Of a stretch of 64,000 nucleotides of DNA, positions 1-8,072 are shown piece by piece. The DNA comes from Acinetobacter nosocomialis NIPH 2119 (GTDB lineage Bacteria; Pseudomonadota; Gammaproteobacteria; Pseudomonadales; Moraxellaceae). The notes beneath the pieces are model-generated. The model did not search any database. It was not told where the DNA came from and saw nothing but the letters and a program-made list of their open reading frames with translations. The stretch spans positions 695,556 through 759,555 of the forward strand of contig NZ_KB849239.1 in NCBI RefSeq assembly GCF_000368085.1. Direction: 5' to 3'. Made by a program: the position numbers and the translations under genes. Within the stretch, counting starts at the first letter, position 1; every line of letters starts with the position of its first letter.

Positions 1-619
1 ACGGGTAGCTCGTTTAATTATTCAGCCGAAACCAGAAAAACCAGCATCTGCTCAAGCCGAAAAACCTAACAAACCTCAGCCACGTAAAAGTTCACTTTCT
101 GAAAAAATGATTACGTGGACTGGGCAGGATCCGCAAGATTTTCAGGATGCTATGATTCCAAAAGGGATGAAGAATTTTAGTTTCTTTAGTGATGAAGGAT
201 TGCAAGCTGTTATTCCAGCAGCAAATGGTACATTTACAGCAAATAGCCTTGCTAAAATTTATGCGATGCTGGCAAATAAAGGCGAATGGGATGGACAGAA
301 ACTCATTCGCCCAGAAGTATTTAAAGAGCTGAGTACCATTCAAAGTTATGCACGTGATCGTGTCATGCCAATACCGATGAATTGGCGCTTAGGATATCAC
401 CGTATTATTACGATGGGTAAACGTGCTAAAAATGGCTTTGGGCATATTGGCTACAATGGTTCAGGGGCATGGTGTGACCCTGAGCGTGATCTTAGCTTTG
501 CTTATACACATAACTTCCAGATTGGTTCAATCACGGGTGACTATCGTTTATGGGGATTGACTCAAGAAACCTTACGCTGCACTGACCAAGTTTTAAAAGG
601 GCGTAAAGGTTGGTTCTAA
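1..619 (+). CDS. Beta-lactamase-family serine hydrolase, C-terminal part (5' end outside window)
   Basis: The reading frame is open from base 2, so this is the last ~205 residues of a longer protein. The N-terminal catalytic SxxK lies outside the window. The visible part has a Pro/Lys-rich linker (PKPEKPASAQAEKPNKPQ) and then a segment ending in a HIGYNGSGAW-type motif, which occupies the place of the KTG-like third motif of class C beta-lactamase/esterase (PF00144) enzymes. Such proteins are usually esterases or D-amino peptidases, not true beta-lactamases. The substrate cannot be told from this fragment. Any M start inside it would be artificial. Confidence 0.75.
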   Translation, partial: RVARLIIQPKPEKPASAQAEKPNKPQPRKSSLSEKMITWTGQDPQDFQDAMIPKGMKNFSFFSDEGLQAVIPAANGTFTANSLAKIYAMLANKGEWDGQKLIRPEVFKELSTIQSYARDRVMPIPMNWRLGYHRIITMGKRAKNGFGHIGYNGSGAWCDPERDLSFAYTHNFQIGSITGDYRLWGLTQETLRCTDQVLKGRKGWF

Positions 620-671
620 ATTTTATGTAATCAATAAATGCTGGTGTTTTTTAATAAATGCCAGCTCACAT

Positions 672-1250
672 TTATAATAATTCTAGACGAATAATTGCTT
701 CGGTATGACGCTTAAAGTCGTTTTCAGCTAAACCTTGTAATCCAAGTTGATAAATACCTTCTAATCCGCACACAAAAGCAATGAGTCGCCATGCTATGTC
801 TGTTGAATTAGATATATTTTTAAATTCGCCTTCTTTCTTACCGAGTTCAATTGCTTGCACAATAGATTCATGCCAACTTTGCATGGCAAGGTTATAGGCC
901 TTTTGTATTTCTGCATCTTGTTCAATTAAGAGTTCTGCTTCATTCCATAATCGTAAGTAAGGCTGAAGTCTATCTATGTTTTCTGCACCTAATAAGATGA
1001 ATAGCCTTTGAAATTGGCTAGTGGTTTTTAGGGTTTGTTCAATTTCATCAAGTTGTTCCATCAGCTTTAAAAAAGCTTCAGCTTTTAAATGAGATGCCGA
1101 AGAAAAATGATGATGAACTTGTCCGGTTGAGGTTTGTGCTTCTGTTGCGATTCTACGTACCGTCATGGCTGTAAAACCTTCAGCCAAAGCAACTTGCATG
1201 GCAGCTTGCAAAATCATTTCTCTGCGTTGATCGCGATTAAGATAGGCCAT
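672..1250 (-). CDS. smvR: TetR/AcrR-family repressor, SmvR-like, divergent from smvA
   Basis: A 192-residue TetR-type regulator. Residues ~10-55 form the HTH (REMILQAAMQVALAEGF, then MTVRRIATEA, TGQVHHHF), followed by an all-helical ligand-binding domain. I place the start at 1250 (MAYLNRDQRRE) because AGGTGA sits 7 bases upstream; a longer frame reaches 1280 but lacks that spacing. It is divergent from a SmvA-type exporter with two near-identical palindromes in the shared promoter, the arrangement known for SmvR/SmvA in Enterobacterales. It probably represses smvA and itself and is released by cationic biocides; the ligand is inferred. The symbol rests on synteny and my recall of the family. 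Confidence 0.8.
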   Translation of the reverse strand: MAYLNRDQRREMILQAAMQVALAEGFTAMTVRRIATEAQTSTGQVHHHFSSASHLKAEAFLKLMEQLDEIEQTLKTTSQFQRLFILLGAENIDRLQPYLRLWNEAELLIEQDAEIQKAYNLAMQSWHESIVQAIELGKKEGEFKNISNSTDIAWRLIAFVCGLEGIYQLGLQGLAENDFKRHTEAIIRLELL

Positions 1251-1299
1251 GTTTCTTTCACCTGACTGAATTCGACACAAACTACATTAAATTTAAAAA

Positions 1300-1328
1300 T
1301 TGGACAAGTGTCCAATTGTGTATATAAT
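1300..1328 (+). promoter_or_regulatory. smvA promoter overlapping operator 1
   Basis: TTGGAC at 1300-1305 and TATAAT at 1323-1328 are separated by 17 bp, a near-consensus sigma-70 promoter pointing into smvA. The -35 box lies inside palindrome TTGGACA-AG-TGTCCAA (1300-1315), so a bound TetR dimer would occlude RNA polymerase. Confidence 0.7.
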
Positions 1329-1353
1329 AACCATGATTTGAACACATGTCCAA
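1300..1353. promoter_or_regulatory. Paired TetR-type operators
   Basis: Site 1 (1300-1315) is TTGGACA-AG-TGTCCAA with perfect 7-bp arms. Site 2 (1338-1353) is TTGAACA-CA-TGTCCAA with one mismatch between the arms. Their centres are 38 bp apart. They flank the -10 box, so both the efflux gene and the repressor gene can be controlled. Confidence 0.7.
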
Positions 1354-1376
1354 TTTTTGGATATTAGAAGAATGTT

Positions 1377-2855
1377 ATGCAAAAGAAATGGTTAATCCTG
1401 ACAATTATTGTCCTTATTTATTTACCTGTGACAATCGATGCAACAGTGATGCATGTTGCTACACCGACTTTAAGTGAAGCATTAAATTTAACTGCCAATC
1501 AGCTTTTATGGATCATTGATATCTATTCACTGATTATGGCGGGTTTAATTTTGCCGATGGGTGCACTTGGTGATCGTATCGGCTTTAAAAAATTATTATT
1601 TATAGGAACTGCCGTTTTTGGTATTGGTTCTCTAGCTGCGGCTTTTTCTCCAACGGCCTATGCCTTAATTGCTTCACGTGCTGTTTTAGGCCTAGGGGCA
1701 GCGATGCTTATTCCGGCCACTTTATCAGGCATCCGTAATGCTTTTACCGAAGAAAAGCAGAGAAATTTTGCACTCGGTCTCTGGTCTACAGTAGGTGGCG
1801 GTGGGGCAGCTTTTGGCCCGCTAGTTGGTGGATTTGTGCTGGAACATTTCCATTGGGGAGCTGTATTCCTCATTAACATTCCGATTATTTTAGTGGTTCT
1901 AGTTATGATCGTAATGATCATTCCTAAACAGCAAGAAAAAACTGATCAGCCAATTAACTTAGGACAAGCTTTAGTTTTGGTGGTAGCCATTTTAAGCCTC
2001 ATCTATTCAATCAAATCGGCTATGTATAACTTCTCGGTACTTACAGTCGTGATGTTTGTGGTGGGCATAAGTACTTTAATTCACTTCATTCGAAGCCAAA
2101 AAAGAAGTACGACGCCAATGATTGATCTGGAATTGTTTAAACATCCGGTGATTTCTACCAGCATTGTTATGGCGGTTGTTTCAATGATTGCTTTGGTTGG
2201 CTTTGAATTACTACTGTCTCAAGAGTTGCAGTTTGTCTATGGGTTTTCTCCCTTACAAGCAGCGATGTTTATTATCCCATTTATGATTGCAATTAGTTTA
2301 GGTGGTCCACTAGCAGGAATCTGTTTAAATAAATGGGGACTTAGACTTGTATCTACTGTTGGTATTTTAATAAGTGCACTCAGTCTCTGGGGACTTGCCC
2401 AACTTAACTTTTCGACCGATCACTTCTTAGCATGGACATGTATGGTCTTTTTAGGCTTTAGCATTGAGATTGCCTTACTGGCTTCAACTGCTGCGATTAT
2501 GTCATCTGTACCCCCACAAAAGGCGAGTGCAGCAGGCGCGATTGAAGGTATGGCTTATGAGCTTGGCGCTGGTTTAGGCGTCGCTATTTTTGGGTTAATG
2601 TTGTCTTGGTTTTATAGTCGCTCAATTAGTTTACCAGCCGAGCTTCCATCAAACTTAACTGAAAAAGCGAGTATTTCAATTGGTGAAACTATGCAATTAG
2701 CATCTAGCCTTGAAAAATCTTTAGGAGAGCAATTAGTTGCGGTTGCGCAGCAAGCTTTTAGCTATGCACATAGTTGGGTGCTTACTATCTCAGCCATTTG
2801 TTTCTTCCTGCTAACTGTATTTGTCTGGTTTAGTTTTCCTAAGAAAGTAAACTAA
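1377..2855 (+). CDS. smvA: DHA2-family MFS multidrug exporter, SmvA-like (14 TM)
   Basis: A 492-residue inner-membrane drug:H+ antiporter. The start has many hydrophobic helices: TM1 contains PVTIDATVMHVATPTLS, then LLWIIDIYSLIMAGLILP, and motif A GDRIGFKKLL between TM2 and TM3. Motif C-like GGGGAAFGPLVGG is at ~residue 140. The length and number of helices fit the 14-TM DHA2 group. SmvA exports methyl viologen, quaternary ammonium compounds and chlorhexidine-type cations in enterics; here the substrate range is inferred. The start codon is preceded by AGAAGA. It is single-gene, divergent from the TetR regulator and ends at a hairpin. Confidence 0.88.
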   Translation: MQKKWLILTIIVLIYLPVTIDATVMHVATPTLSEALNLTANQLLWIIDIYSLIMAGLILPMGALGDRIGFKKLLFIGTAVFGIGSLAAAFSPTAYALIASRAVLGLGAAMLIPATLSGIRNAFTEEKQRNFALGLWSTVGGGGAAFGPLVGGFVLEHFHWGAVFLINIPIILVVLVMIVMIIPKQQEKTDQPINLGQALVLVVAILSLIYSIKSAMYNFSVLTVVMFVVGISTLIHFIRSQKRSTTPMIDLELFKHPVISTSIVMAVVSMIALVGFELLLSQELQFVYGFSPLQAAMFIIPFMIAISLGGPLAGICLNKWGLRLVSTVGILISALSLWGLAQLNFSTDHFLAWTCMVFLGFSIEIALLASTAAIMSSVPPQKASAAGAIEGMAYELGAGLGVAIFGLMLSWFYSRSISLPAELPSNLTEKASISIGETMQLASSLEKSLGEQLVAVAQQAFSYAHSWVLTISAICFFLLTVFVWFSFPKKVN

Positions 2856-2860
2856 AATAA

Positions 2861-2896
2861 AGGGTAAAAAGAGAGATTTATCTTTCTTTTTACCCT
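2861..2896 (+). terminator. Hairpin terminator of smvA
   Basis: AGGGTAAAAAGAGAGA pairs with TCTTTCTTTTTACCCT across a short loop, 5 bases after the smvA stop. A T-rich stretch follows after ~10 bases. Confidence 0.55.
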
Positions 2897-3111
2897 CAAA
2901 TGTCTTTTTAATATTTTCTTTATATTCGATTTGGTTATTTAATTCTCATAAATAAACTATTATTTAATAAATTTCATGTTTTTATTTCAAAATGATTCAA
3001 ACATCATCTTATTGAAATTTAATAAAAAATTAATGATTTGAAAATTGACTGCAAAAAAATGGTTTGTTAACCTGCTATTCGAAAATCTAAAAACAAATAA
3101 AAGAGGCTACT

Positions 3112-4893
3112 GTGAATTTTAAATTAAAAACATCACTTATTATTGGTGCAATTGTTGCATCTTCACTTGTATATGCTGCAACCGTACTCTCACCAAATCA
3201 GAATAATAATAGTGGATCAATTCCGACGGGTTATTCAGATTTAGAGTTTTCTTTAGCTAATGGAAATTGGGTAAAAAATCTCTCTTTACCAACAAATGCT
3301 AATAATTCAGACAAAATTACAATTCGTTCTAGTGCTGCTTATAGTAGTTATTTAGACACTTCTAATACGAATATTCCGTTAGAAGTGTTGAAGATAAATA
3401 GCGGAGATATCTATCAATTCATTTTTAATAGCAGTCAAAATAAATGGATTGCTCAGCTAGTGACGGTTAGTCCTACTACTGGGGCTAACTATGAGTTAAT
3501 ACCGTTAACGACTGCAACCATGCAAAAAGTACTTATTCAAGATGGCAAATGGGCACAAACCATTGCTTTACCAAGTGATGTGCGTGACGGAACAACCGTA
3601 CAAGTTGTTTCTACAGCAAGTGTAAGTTCGGATATTGATAAAACCAACTTACTATTCCCGAGCAGTTTTACATTAAAAAATGGTTCTGAATATTGGTTTA
3701 AATATTATTCTGCTTTAGGAAAATGGGTGCCAGAATATATAAAACCTCAGAAGCTAAATGTTCAGCAAATTGGAACATCTTTAGCAGCAGTAAATAGCCC
3801 ACTTACCGAAATTGCATTTGGAGATGGAAATTGGGTTTCTAATTTCACTTTACCTACCACTGCAAATGATCGGGATAGGATTATTATCAAGTCTACTGCA
3901 ACTTGGTCTGCAAAAATTAATAATACCAATGTTAATAGCCAAGCGACCTTAACCCTTAAAACAGGCGATCAGTATGAGTTTATGTATGTAAGCGACAAAG
4001 GCTATTGGCAGCTCATCTCTTCACCAACAAAAGTGATTGATTCAACGGCAACAATTCCTGCAATTTTACCGAATATGACTCAACCCACTTTAAAGGTAAA
4101 ACTGTCTACATCCAATTGGCAGCCGACCTTGCAGCTACCAGCTCAAGCTCAAGTCGGAGATAAGGTGGTTATTGTGTCGAATGCATCGGCCGACACCTAT
4201 ATTAATGCTGCTAATGGTTTGTCGACAGCAATTAAAAATGGTGAAAACCGCCGTTTTATCTACACCGCTCAAGGTTGGACAGTAGATAGTTATACAATTG
4301 ATATGTTGTTGGTTTCTAGCCCAGAAGTAAACTCAATTTTAGGTGAGAGTGCAGCAAAACTTAGAATGATTGAAGGCGTAAATTTAACAAACTTAACCGC
4401 TGAAAATTCGAATGCACGCTTTTACTTAAGAGATGTGGGCTATTTAACTTATAAAATCCCTGCTACCACTTTAAAAGAAGCAATCTCGACTGGACGAGAT
4501 GACACGACGGTACAAAATGAGCGGAAACGTGTATTGGCAGACGGTGTTTATTATCAAGGTAATGAACCAGGGGATGGCGGTTGTGGCTGGGCTTGGATTA
4601 ATGCTTCGGCATATAACATGATTGGTGCAAATGATATTGCAGGTTGTTCTTTTGCAGCCATGCGTCATGAAGTTGGGCATAATCTTGGTCTATATCATAA
4701 TGGGTCAACCAATATCGGTTCAGGTTTTGCTCATCCCTTAGGTAGTACTGCAATGGGTGGCAATAATATTAATTTTTATTCTAGTCCATACCTTTACAAT
4801 CCTAAATATGGTGTTCGTTTGGGTGAAGAAGGAAAAATTGATGCGGTTAGTGTGATTAACCTGAACGCACAAAAAATTTCTCTATATAACTAA
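3112..4893 (+). CDS. cpaA: Secreted zinc metalloprotease CpaA (metzincin, type II secretion substrate)
   Basis: A 593-residue secreted protein with a GTG start preceded by AAAGAGG. Signal peptide residues 1-22 end VYA|AT. Four related ~75-residue modules follow (about 37-115, 135-210, 235-305, 325-400), each with a xxGNW/GKW...LP pattern and a closing aromatic-rich strand. The catalytic domain carries HEVGHNLGLYH (H519, E520, H523, H529), the metzincin zinc motif, and a downstream STAMGG Met-turn. The domain plan and the adjacent chaperone gene match Acinetobacter CpaA, a glycan-dependent protease that cleaves O-glycosylated host proteins such as coagulation factors and leaves by the Xcp type II system. 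Promoter upstream is A/T-rich without a clear operator. Confidence 0.9.
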   Translation: MNFKLKTSLIIGAIVASSLVYAATVLSPNQNNNSGSIPTGYSDLEFSLANGNWVKNLSLPTNANNSDKITIRSSAAYSSYLDTSNTNIPLEVLKINSGDIYQFIFNSSQNKWIAQLVTVSPTTGANYELIPLTTATMQKVLIQDGKWAQTIALPSDVRDGTTVQVVSTASVSSDIDKTNLLFPSSFTLKNGSEYWFKYYSALGKWVPEYIKPQKLNVQQIGTSLAAVNSPLTEIAFGDGNWVSNFTLPTTANDRDRIIIKSTATWSAKINNTNVNSQATLTLKTGDQYEFMYVSDKGYWQLISSPTKVIDSTATIPAILPNMTQPTLKVKLSTSNWQPTLQLPAQAQVGDKVVIVSNASADTYINAANGLSTAIKNGENRRFIYTAQGWTVDSYTIDMLLVSSPEVNSILGESAAKLRMIEGVNLTNLTAENSNARFYLRDVGYLTYKIPATTLKEAISTGRDDTTVQNERKRVLADGVYYQGNEPGDGGCGWAWINASAYNMIGANDIAGCSFAAMRHEVGHNLGLYHNGSTNIGSGFAHPLGSTAMGGNNINFYSSPYLYNPKYGVRLGEEGKIDAVSVINLNAQKISLYN

Positions 4894-4915
4894 TCTCTAT
4901 TTTTAGCTGTAAATA

Positions 4916-5530
4916 ATGAAGAAAAATAAGTTGTTAATAGGAACTGCTATCGCTTGTGTGGCGTTAGCAGTTTTAATCTGGTTTGCTTTTTCACAGCAAA
5001 GTTCTTCTGCTTTAACGTTCTCTCCAGAAAGTCGGCAACAATCTGGGGCAAAAATGATAGAGAGTCAAAATATTCTGAATTTGAGTCCGTCAGAAAAAGA
5101 AAGGTTGTCTCAGCAACAAATTGTTTTTAATGAAGTAGAAAAAGATCAATTGCATTCTGAAGCTAATTTTCCGTTGCTTAAAAATGCTAAAGGTATGGTC
5201 ATTAAATATGATCCGAATGTGATCGAACTTAAAAAAGTCGGGGACACTGTTAAATTTCAGATGTTGGAATATGGCATTAACCGTACAGGGAAAATTGTAG
5301 AGATCGAACCTGTTGATCAGGATATTGTTCGATGGACTGGTAGATTTGACCAAGGCGATCCGAACCAGAATTTCTTTACCATTACCCAAAGTCAAAAAGA
5401 CCACTATACGATCATGCAAATTTTTACCGAGAAAGGAAATTATTCGGCTGAAATTAAGGATGGTGTTGGGTTGGTGCAAACTATGGATGAGGGTGTTACA
5501 GATCAGGAGTTACATCATGATCATCCATAA
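4916..5530 (+). CDS. cpaB: CpaB, membrane-anchored chaperone of CpaA
   Basis: A 204-residue protein. Residues 1-25 form a short cytoplasmic head (MKKNK) and one uncleaved TM helix (LLIGTAIACVALAVLIWFAF), leaving a periplasmic domain. It begins 22 bp after cpaA and is certainly cotranscribed. CpaB is known to bind CpaA in the periplasm and hold it stable until type II secretion; the N-terminal anchor fits that role. The periplasmic domain resembles lipase foldases only in topology. SD is weak, so translation may depend on coupling with cpaA. Confidence 0.87.
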   Translation: MKKNKLLIGTAIACVALAVLIWFAFSQQSSSALTFSPESRQQSGAKMIESQNILNLSPSEKERLSQQQIVFNEVEKDQLHSEANFPLLKNAKGMVIKYDPNVIELKKVGDTVKFQMLEYGINRTGKIVEIEPVDQDIVRWTGRFDQGDPNQNFFTITQSQKDHYTIMQIFTEKGNYSAEIKDGVGLVQTMDEGVTDQELHHDHP

Positions 5531-5653
5531 AGGAATAAATGGTTCTGGTAGAGAAAAGAAGTCAGTTCGCAGTTTATCTGTACGGATATGAGCTTTATGC
5601 GTTCACACTCTTTTAAAAACAAAGTATGCTTATGCCTGTAACAAGGAGCATAC

Positions 5654-7747
5654 ATGTATCAAGTACTTGCTAGAAAATACCGTCCACGTAATTTCAATGA
5701 GTTAGTGGGACAAAACCATGTTTCTCGTGCATTAAGTAGTGCATTGGAACGCGGTCGTCTTCACCATGCTTATTTATTTACAGGAACGCGTGGTGTAGGT
5801 AAAACTACAATCGCCCGTATTTTAGCCAAGTGTTTGAACTGTGAAACAGGTGTGACTGCTACACCATGTGAAGTCTGTGCAACCTGCAAGGCGGTAAATG
5901 AAGGCCGTTTTATTGATTTAATCGAAATTGATGCTGCTTCAAGAACAAAAGTAGAAGATACGCGTGAACTTTTAGATAATGTTCCTTATGCGCCAACGCA
6001 AGGTCGTTTTAAAGTTTATCTGATTGACGAAGTACATATGCTTTCTACGCATTCTTTTAATGCGTTATTAAAAACACTAGAAGAACCACCAGAACACGTT
6101 AAATTTCTGTTTGCAACGACTGATCCGCAAAAGCTACCAATTACGGTTATTTCACGTTGTTTACAATTTACTTTAAGACCTTTAGCGGTAGATGAAATTA
6201 CCAAACACCTTGGCGCTATTCTTGAAAAAGAACAGATTACAGCTGATCAAGATGCAATTTGGCAAATTGCTGAATCTGCTCAGGGTTCACTGCGTGATGC
6301 GCTATCATTAACTGACCAAGCTATAGCTTATGGCCAGGGTTCTATACATCACCAAGATGTGAAAGAAATGCTTGGCTTGATTGACCGTACGATCATTTAT
6401 GATTTGATTTTAGCGGTTCATCAAAACCAACGTGAAAAAGTGAGTCAGTTATTACTCCAATTTAGATATCAAGCCTTAGATGTATCGTTAGTGCTTGATC
6501 AGCTCATTTCAACATTACATGAGTTAGCTTTATTACAGTATTTACCAGAGCTTGGCTTAAAGTATAGTGAAGAAATTAATGCCAAAATTCTTCAACTTTC
6601 TAAGTTAATTTCTGCTCAAGATTTGCAGCTTTACTACCAAATCGCATGTAAAGGCCGTTCAGACTTGCAACTTGCCGTAACGCAAGAGCAAGGTTTCGAA
6701 ATGTGCATTTTACGCTTATTGGCTTTCCGTCCTTTAGCACCAAATGAAATTTTAGTTTCAGAGCCTGTTCAACAAAATGGACAAGCAGAAATAGGTTTAA
6801 ATTCGCAAGCTCAGCCAATAGCTCAAGAGATTACTCCTGTGAGTGCTGTTCAGCCTGTTGAAGTTATTAGCCAACCCGCTATGGTTGAACCTGAACCTGA
6901 ACCTGAACCTGAACCTGAACCTGAACCTGAACCTGAACCTGAACCTGAACCTGAACCGCAGTCTAATCAGGATTTAATGGTATTTGACCCAAACCATCAT
7001 GAGCTGATTGGGCTTGAGTCAGTACCTGTTCAAGAAACGATTAGTGTTCTAGAGGAAGATTTCATTCCAGTACCAGAACAAAAGGCAGTACATGTTCAGG
7101 CTGAAACCCAAGCCAAACAAACTGAATCTGAGCCAACATTTACTGCTGAGCCGCAAGGTTTGTTTGAAACATCTGATACTGAATTTTCTCTGGGTCAAGA
7201 TGCACCTGTAACTCATGATTTGGTTTCTGAACCTGTTATTGAGCAGCAAACATTGGTGCAAGCCGAAGTGGTTGTTGAAACTGCTACAGTTATCAAAGAG
7301 TCTAGTGCAACTGATAACGCGCAATTGATGCCTCAGGATATTTTGAAGCTTTCTGCTCAAGTTTTAGAAGGCGAGTGGACACTTGAAAAGTGGGAATATT
7401 GGTTTAGAAATAGTCAGCTTTCCCCAGCCGTTCAAGAACTTGCTCAACACGGTGTGATGACTGGTGAAATTGGAGGCAACACGATTTTCCATATTCCTCA
7501 AGAATATGAAAATATGTTAACCCAATTACAGCAAGGCCTAATTGATGCTTTAAAGCAACAATGGGCAGATACACAGTTTACAGTTGAATATGGTGCAGTT
7601 CATACATCTACACCTTATGTTATGCAAAGCATTCGTAAAGAAAAAGCTTTCCATAGAGCGACAGAGCTATTACAGCAACAACCCGTTATTAAAAGTCTTA
7701 TAGAGACTTTTGATGGTGAGTTACAAAATATTCAATTAAGGCCTTAA
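5654..7747 (+). CDS. dnaX: DNA polymerase III subunit gamma/tau
   Basis: A 697-residue clamp-loader ATPase. Walker A is GTRGVGKTT at ~45-53. Zn-binding cysteines lie in CLNCETGVTATPCEVCATC. Walker B is LIDEVHML and sensor 1 FATTDPQKLP. The AAA+ core ends near residue 370. A long acidic, Glu/Pro/Gln-rich linker follows, then a tau-like C-terminal domain (~560-697) that would contact the alpha subunit. Loads beta clamps at replication forks. I saw no obvious AAAAAAG slippery site for making gamma, so only tau may be produced. SD AAGGAG precedes the ATG by 7 bases. Confidence 0.96.
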   Translation: MYQVLARKYRPRNFNELVGQNHVSRALSSALERGRLHHAYLFTGTRGVGKTTIARILAKCLNCETGVTATPCEVCATCKAVNEGRFIDLIEIDAASRTKVEDTRELLDNVPYAPTQGRFKVYLIDEVHMLSTHSFNALLKTLEEPPEHVKFLFATTDPQKLPITVISRCLQFTLRPLAVDEITKHLGAILEKEQITADQDAIWQIAESAQGSLRDALSLTDQAIAYGQGSIHHQDVKEMLGLIDRTIIYDLILAVHQNQREKVSQLLLQFRYQALDVSLVLDQLISTLHELALLQYLPELGLKYSEEINAKILQLSKLISAQDLQLYYQIACKGRSDLQLAVTQEQGFEMCILRLLAFRPLAPNEILVSEPVQQNGQAEIGLNSQAQPIAQEITPVSAVQPVEVISQPAMVEPEPEPEPEPEPEPEPEPEPEPEPQSNQDLMVFDPNHHELIGLESVPVQETISVLEEDFIPVPEQKAVHVQAETQAKQTESEPTFTAEPQGLFETSDTEFSLGQDAPVTHDLVSEPVIEQQTLVQAEVVVETATVIKESSATDNAQLMPQDILKLSAQVLEGEWTLEKWEYWFRNSQLSPAVQELAQHGVMTGEIGGNTIFHIPQEYENMLTQLQQGLIDALKQQWADTQFTVEYGAVHTSTPYVMQSIRKEKAFHRATELLQQQPVIKSLIETFDGELQNIQLRP
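6887..6958 (+). repeat. (GAACCT)11-GAACCG hexanucleotide tandem repeat in dnaX
   Basis: Twelve consecutive 6-bp units encode twelve Glu-Pro dipeptides in the tau linker. Units are identical except the last (CCG for CCT). Gain or loss of units keeps the frame, so linker length can vary between strains. Confidence 0.95.
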
Positions 7748-7768
7748 TTCCAATTGAGTTTTGATTTG

Positions 7769-7808
7769 GTGAAAAATATGTAAATAATAGAATTTTCATA
7801 TTTTTCAC
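7769..7808. terminator. Long hairpin after dnaX
   Basis: GTGAAAAATATG (7769-7780) pairs perfectly with CATATTTTTCAC (7797-7808), 12 bp with a 16-base loop, 22 bases after the dnaX stop. There is no T-tract after the stem, so factor-dependent termination or mRNA 3'-end protection is as likely as intrinsic termination. Confidence 0.45.
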
Positions 7809-7834
7809 TGGATTGAAATATTCAGGTCACGCCA

Positions 7835-7852
7835 CTGTCATTGTACTTTTCT
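7835..7852 (+). promoter_or_regulatory. Possible PhoB box upstream of the lipoprotein-plc pair
   Basis: CTGTCAT-TGTA-CTTTTCT: the first heptamer is a perfect Pho-box half, the spacer is 4 bases as in the family, and the second heptamer is degenerate. A TTAGAT -10-like element follows about 12 bp downstream. Phosphate-starvation control is common for phospholipase C genes, which supports the reading but does not prove it. Confidence 0.35.
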
Positions 7853-7893
7853 ATGTTAGCCATTTTAGATTTTAAAATGGACTATATATCGTC

Positions 7894-8046
7894 ATGAAAA
7901 GGCAATGTACAGGAATAACTTCCTTTAAATATTCATATTTCTTACTCATCGGTGCACTCTTACTGAGTGGTTGTAACGACTCTGCAAATGATAATTCGAA
8001 TACACCAGACACAGGTAAAAAGCCTGTCATGCGCTGTGCTCCATAA
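7894..8046 (+). CDS. Small lipoprotein (50 aa) upstream of plc
   Basis: Fifty residues beginning MKRQCTGITSFKYSYF, a hydrophobic stretch, and lipobox LLSGC (Cys27), leaving a mature lipopeptide of 24 residues rich in Asn/Asp/Thr and ending MRCAP. It lies 26 bp before plc in the same direction and behind the possible Pho box, so the two are probably one transcript. Its function is unknown; it may aid PLC export or anchoring, by position only. Too short to be called by many gene finders. Confidence 0.65.
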   Translation: MKRQCTGITSFKYSYFLLIGALLLSGCNDSANDNSNTPDTGKKPVMRCAP

Positions 8047-8072
8047 CCTTAAATAATAAAAAGAATTTGATC

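Noticed and set aside
5090..5591. Antisense and offset frames over cpaB
   Set aside because: Shadows of the cpaB coding sequence; no start signals.
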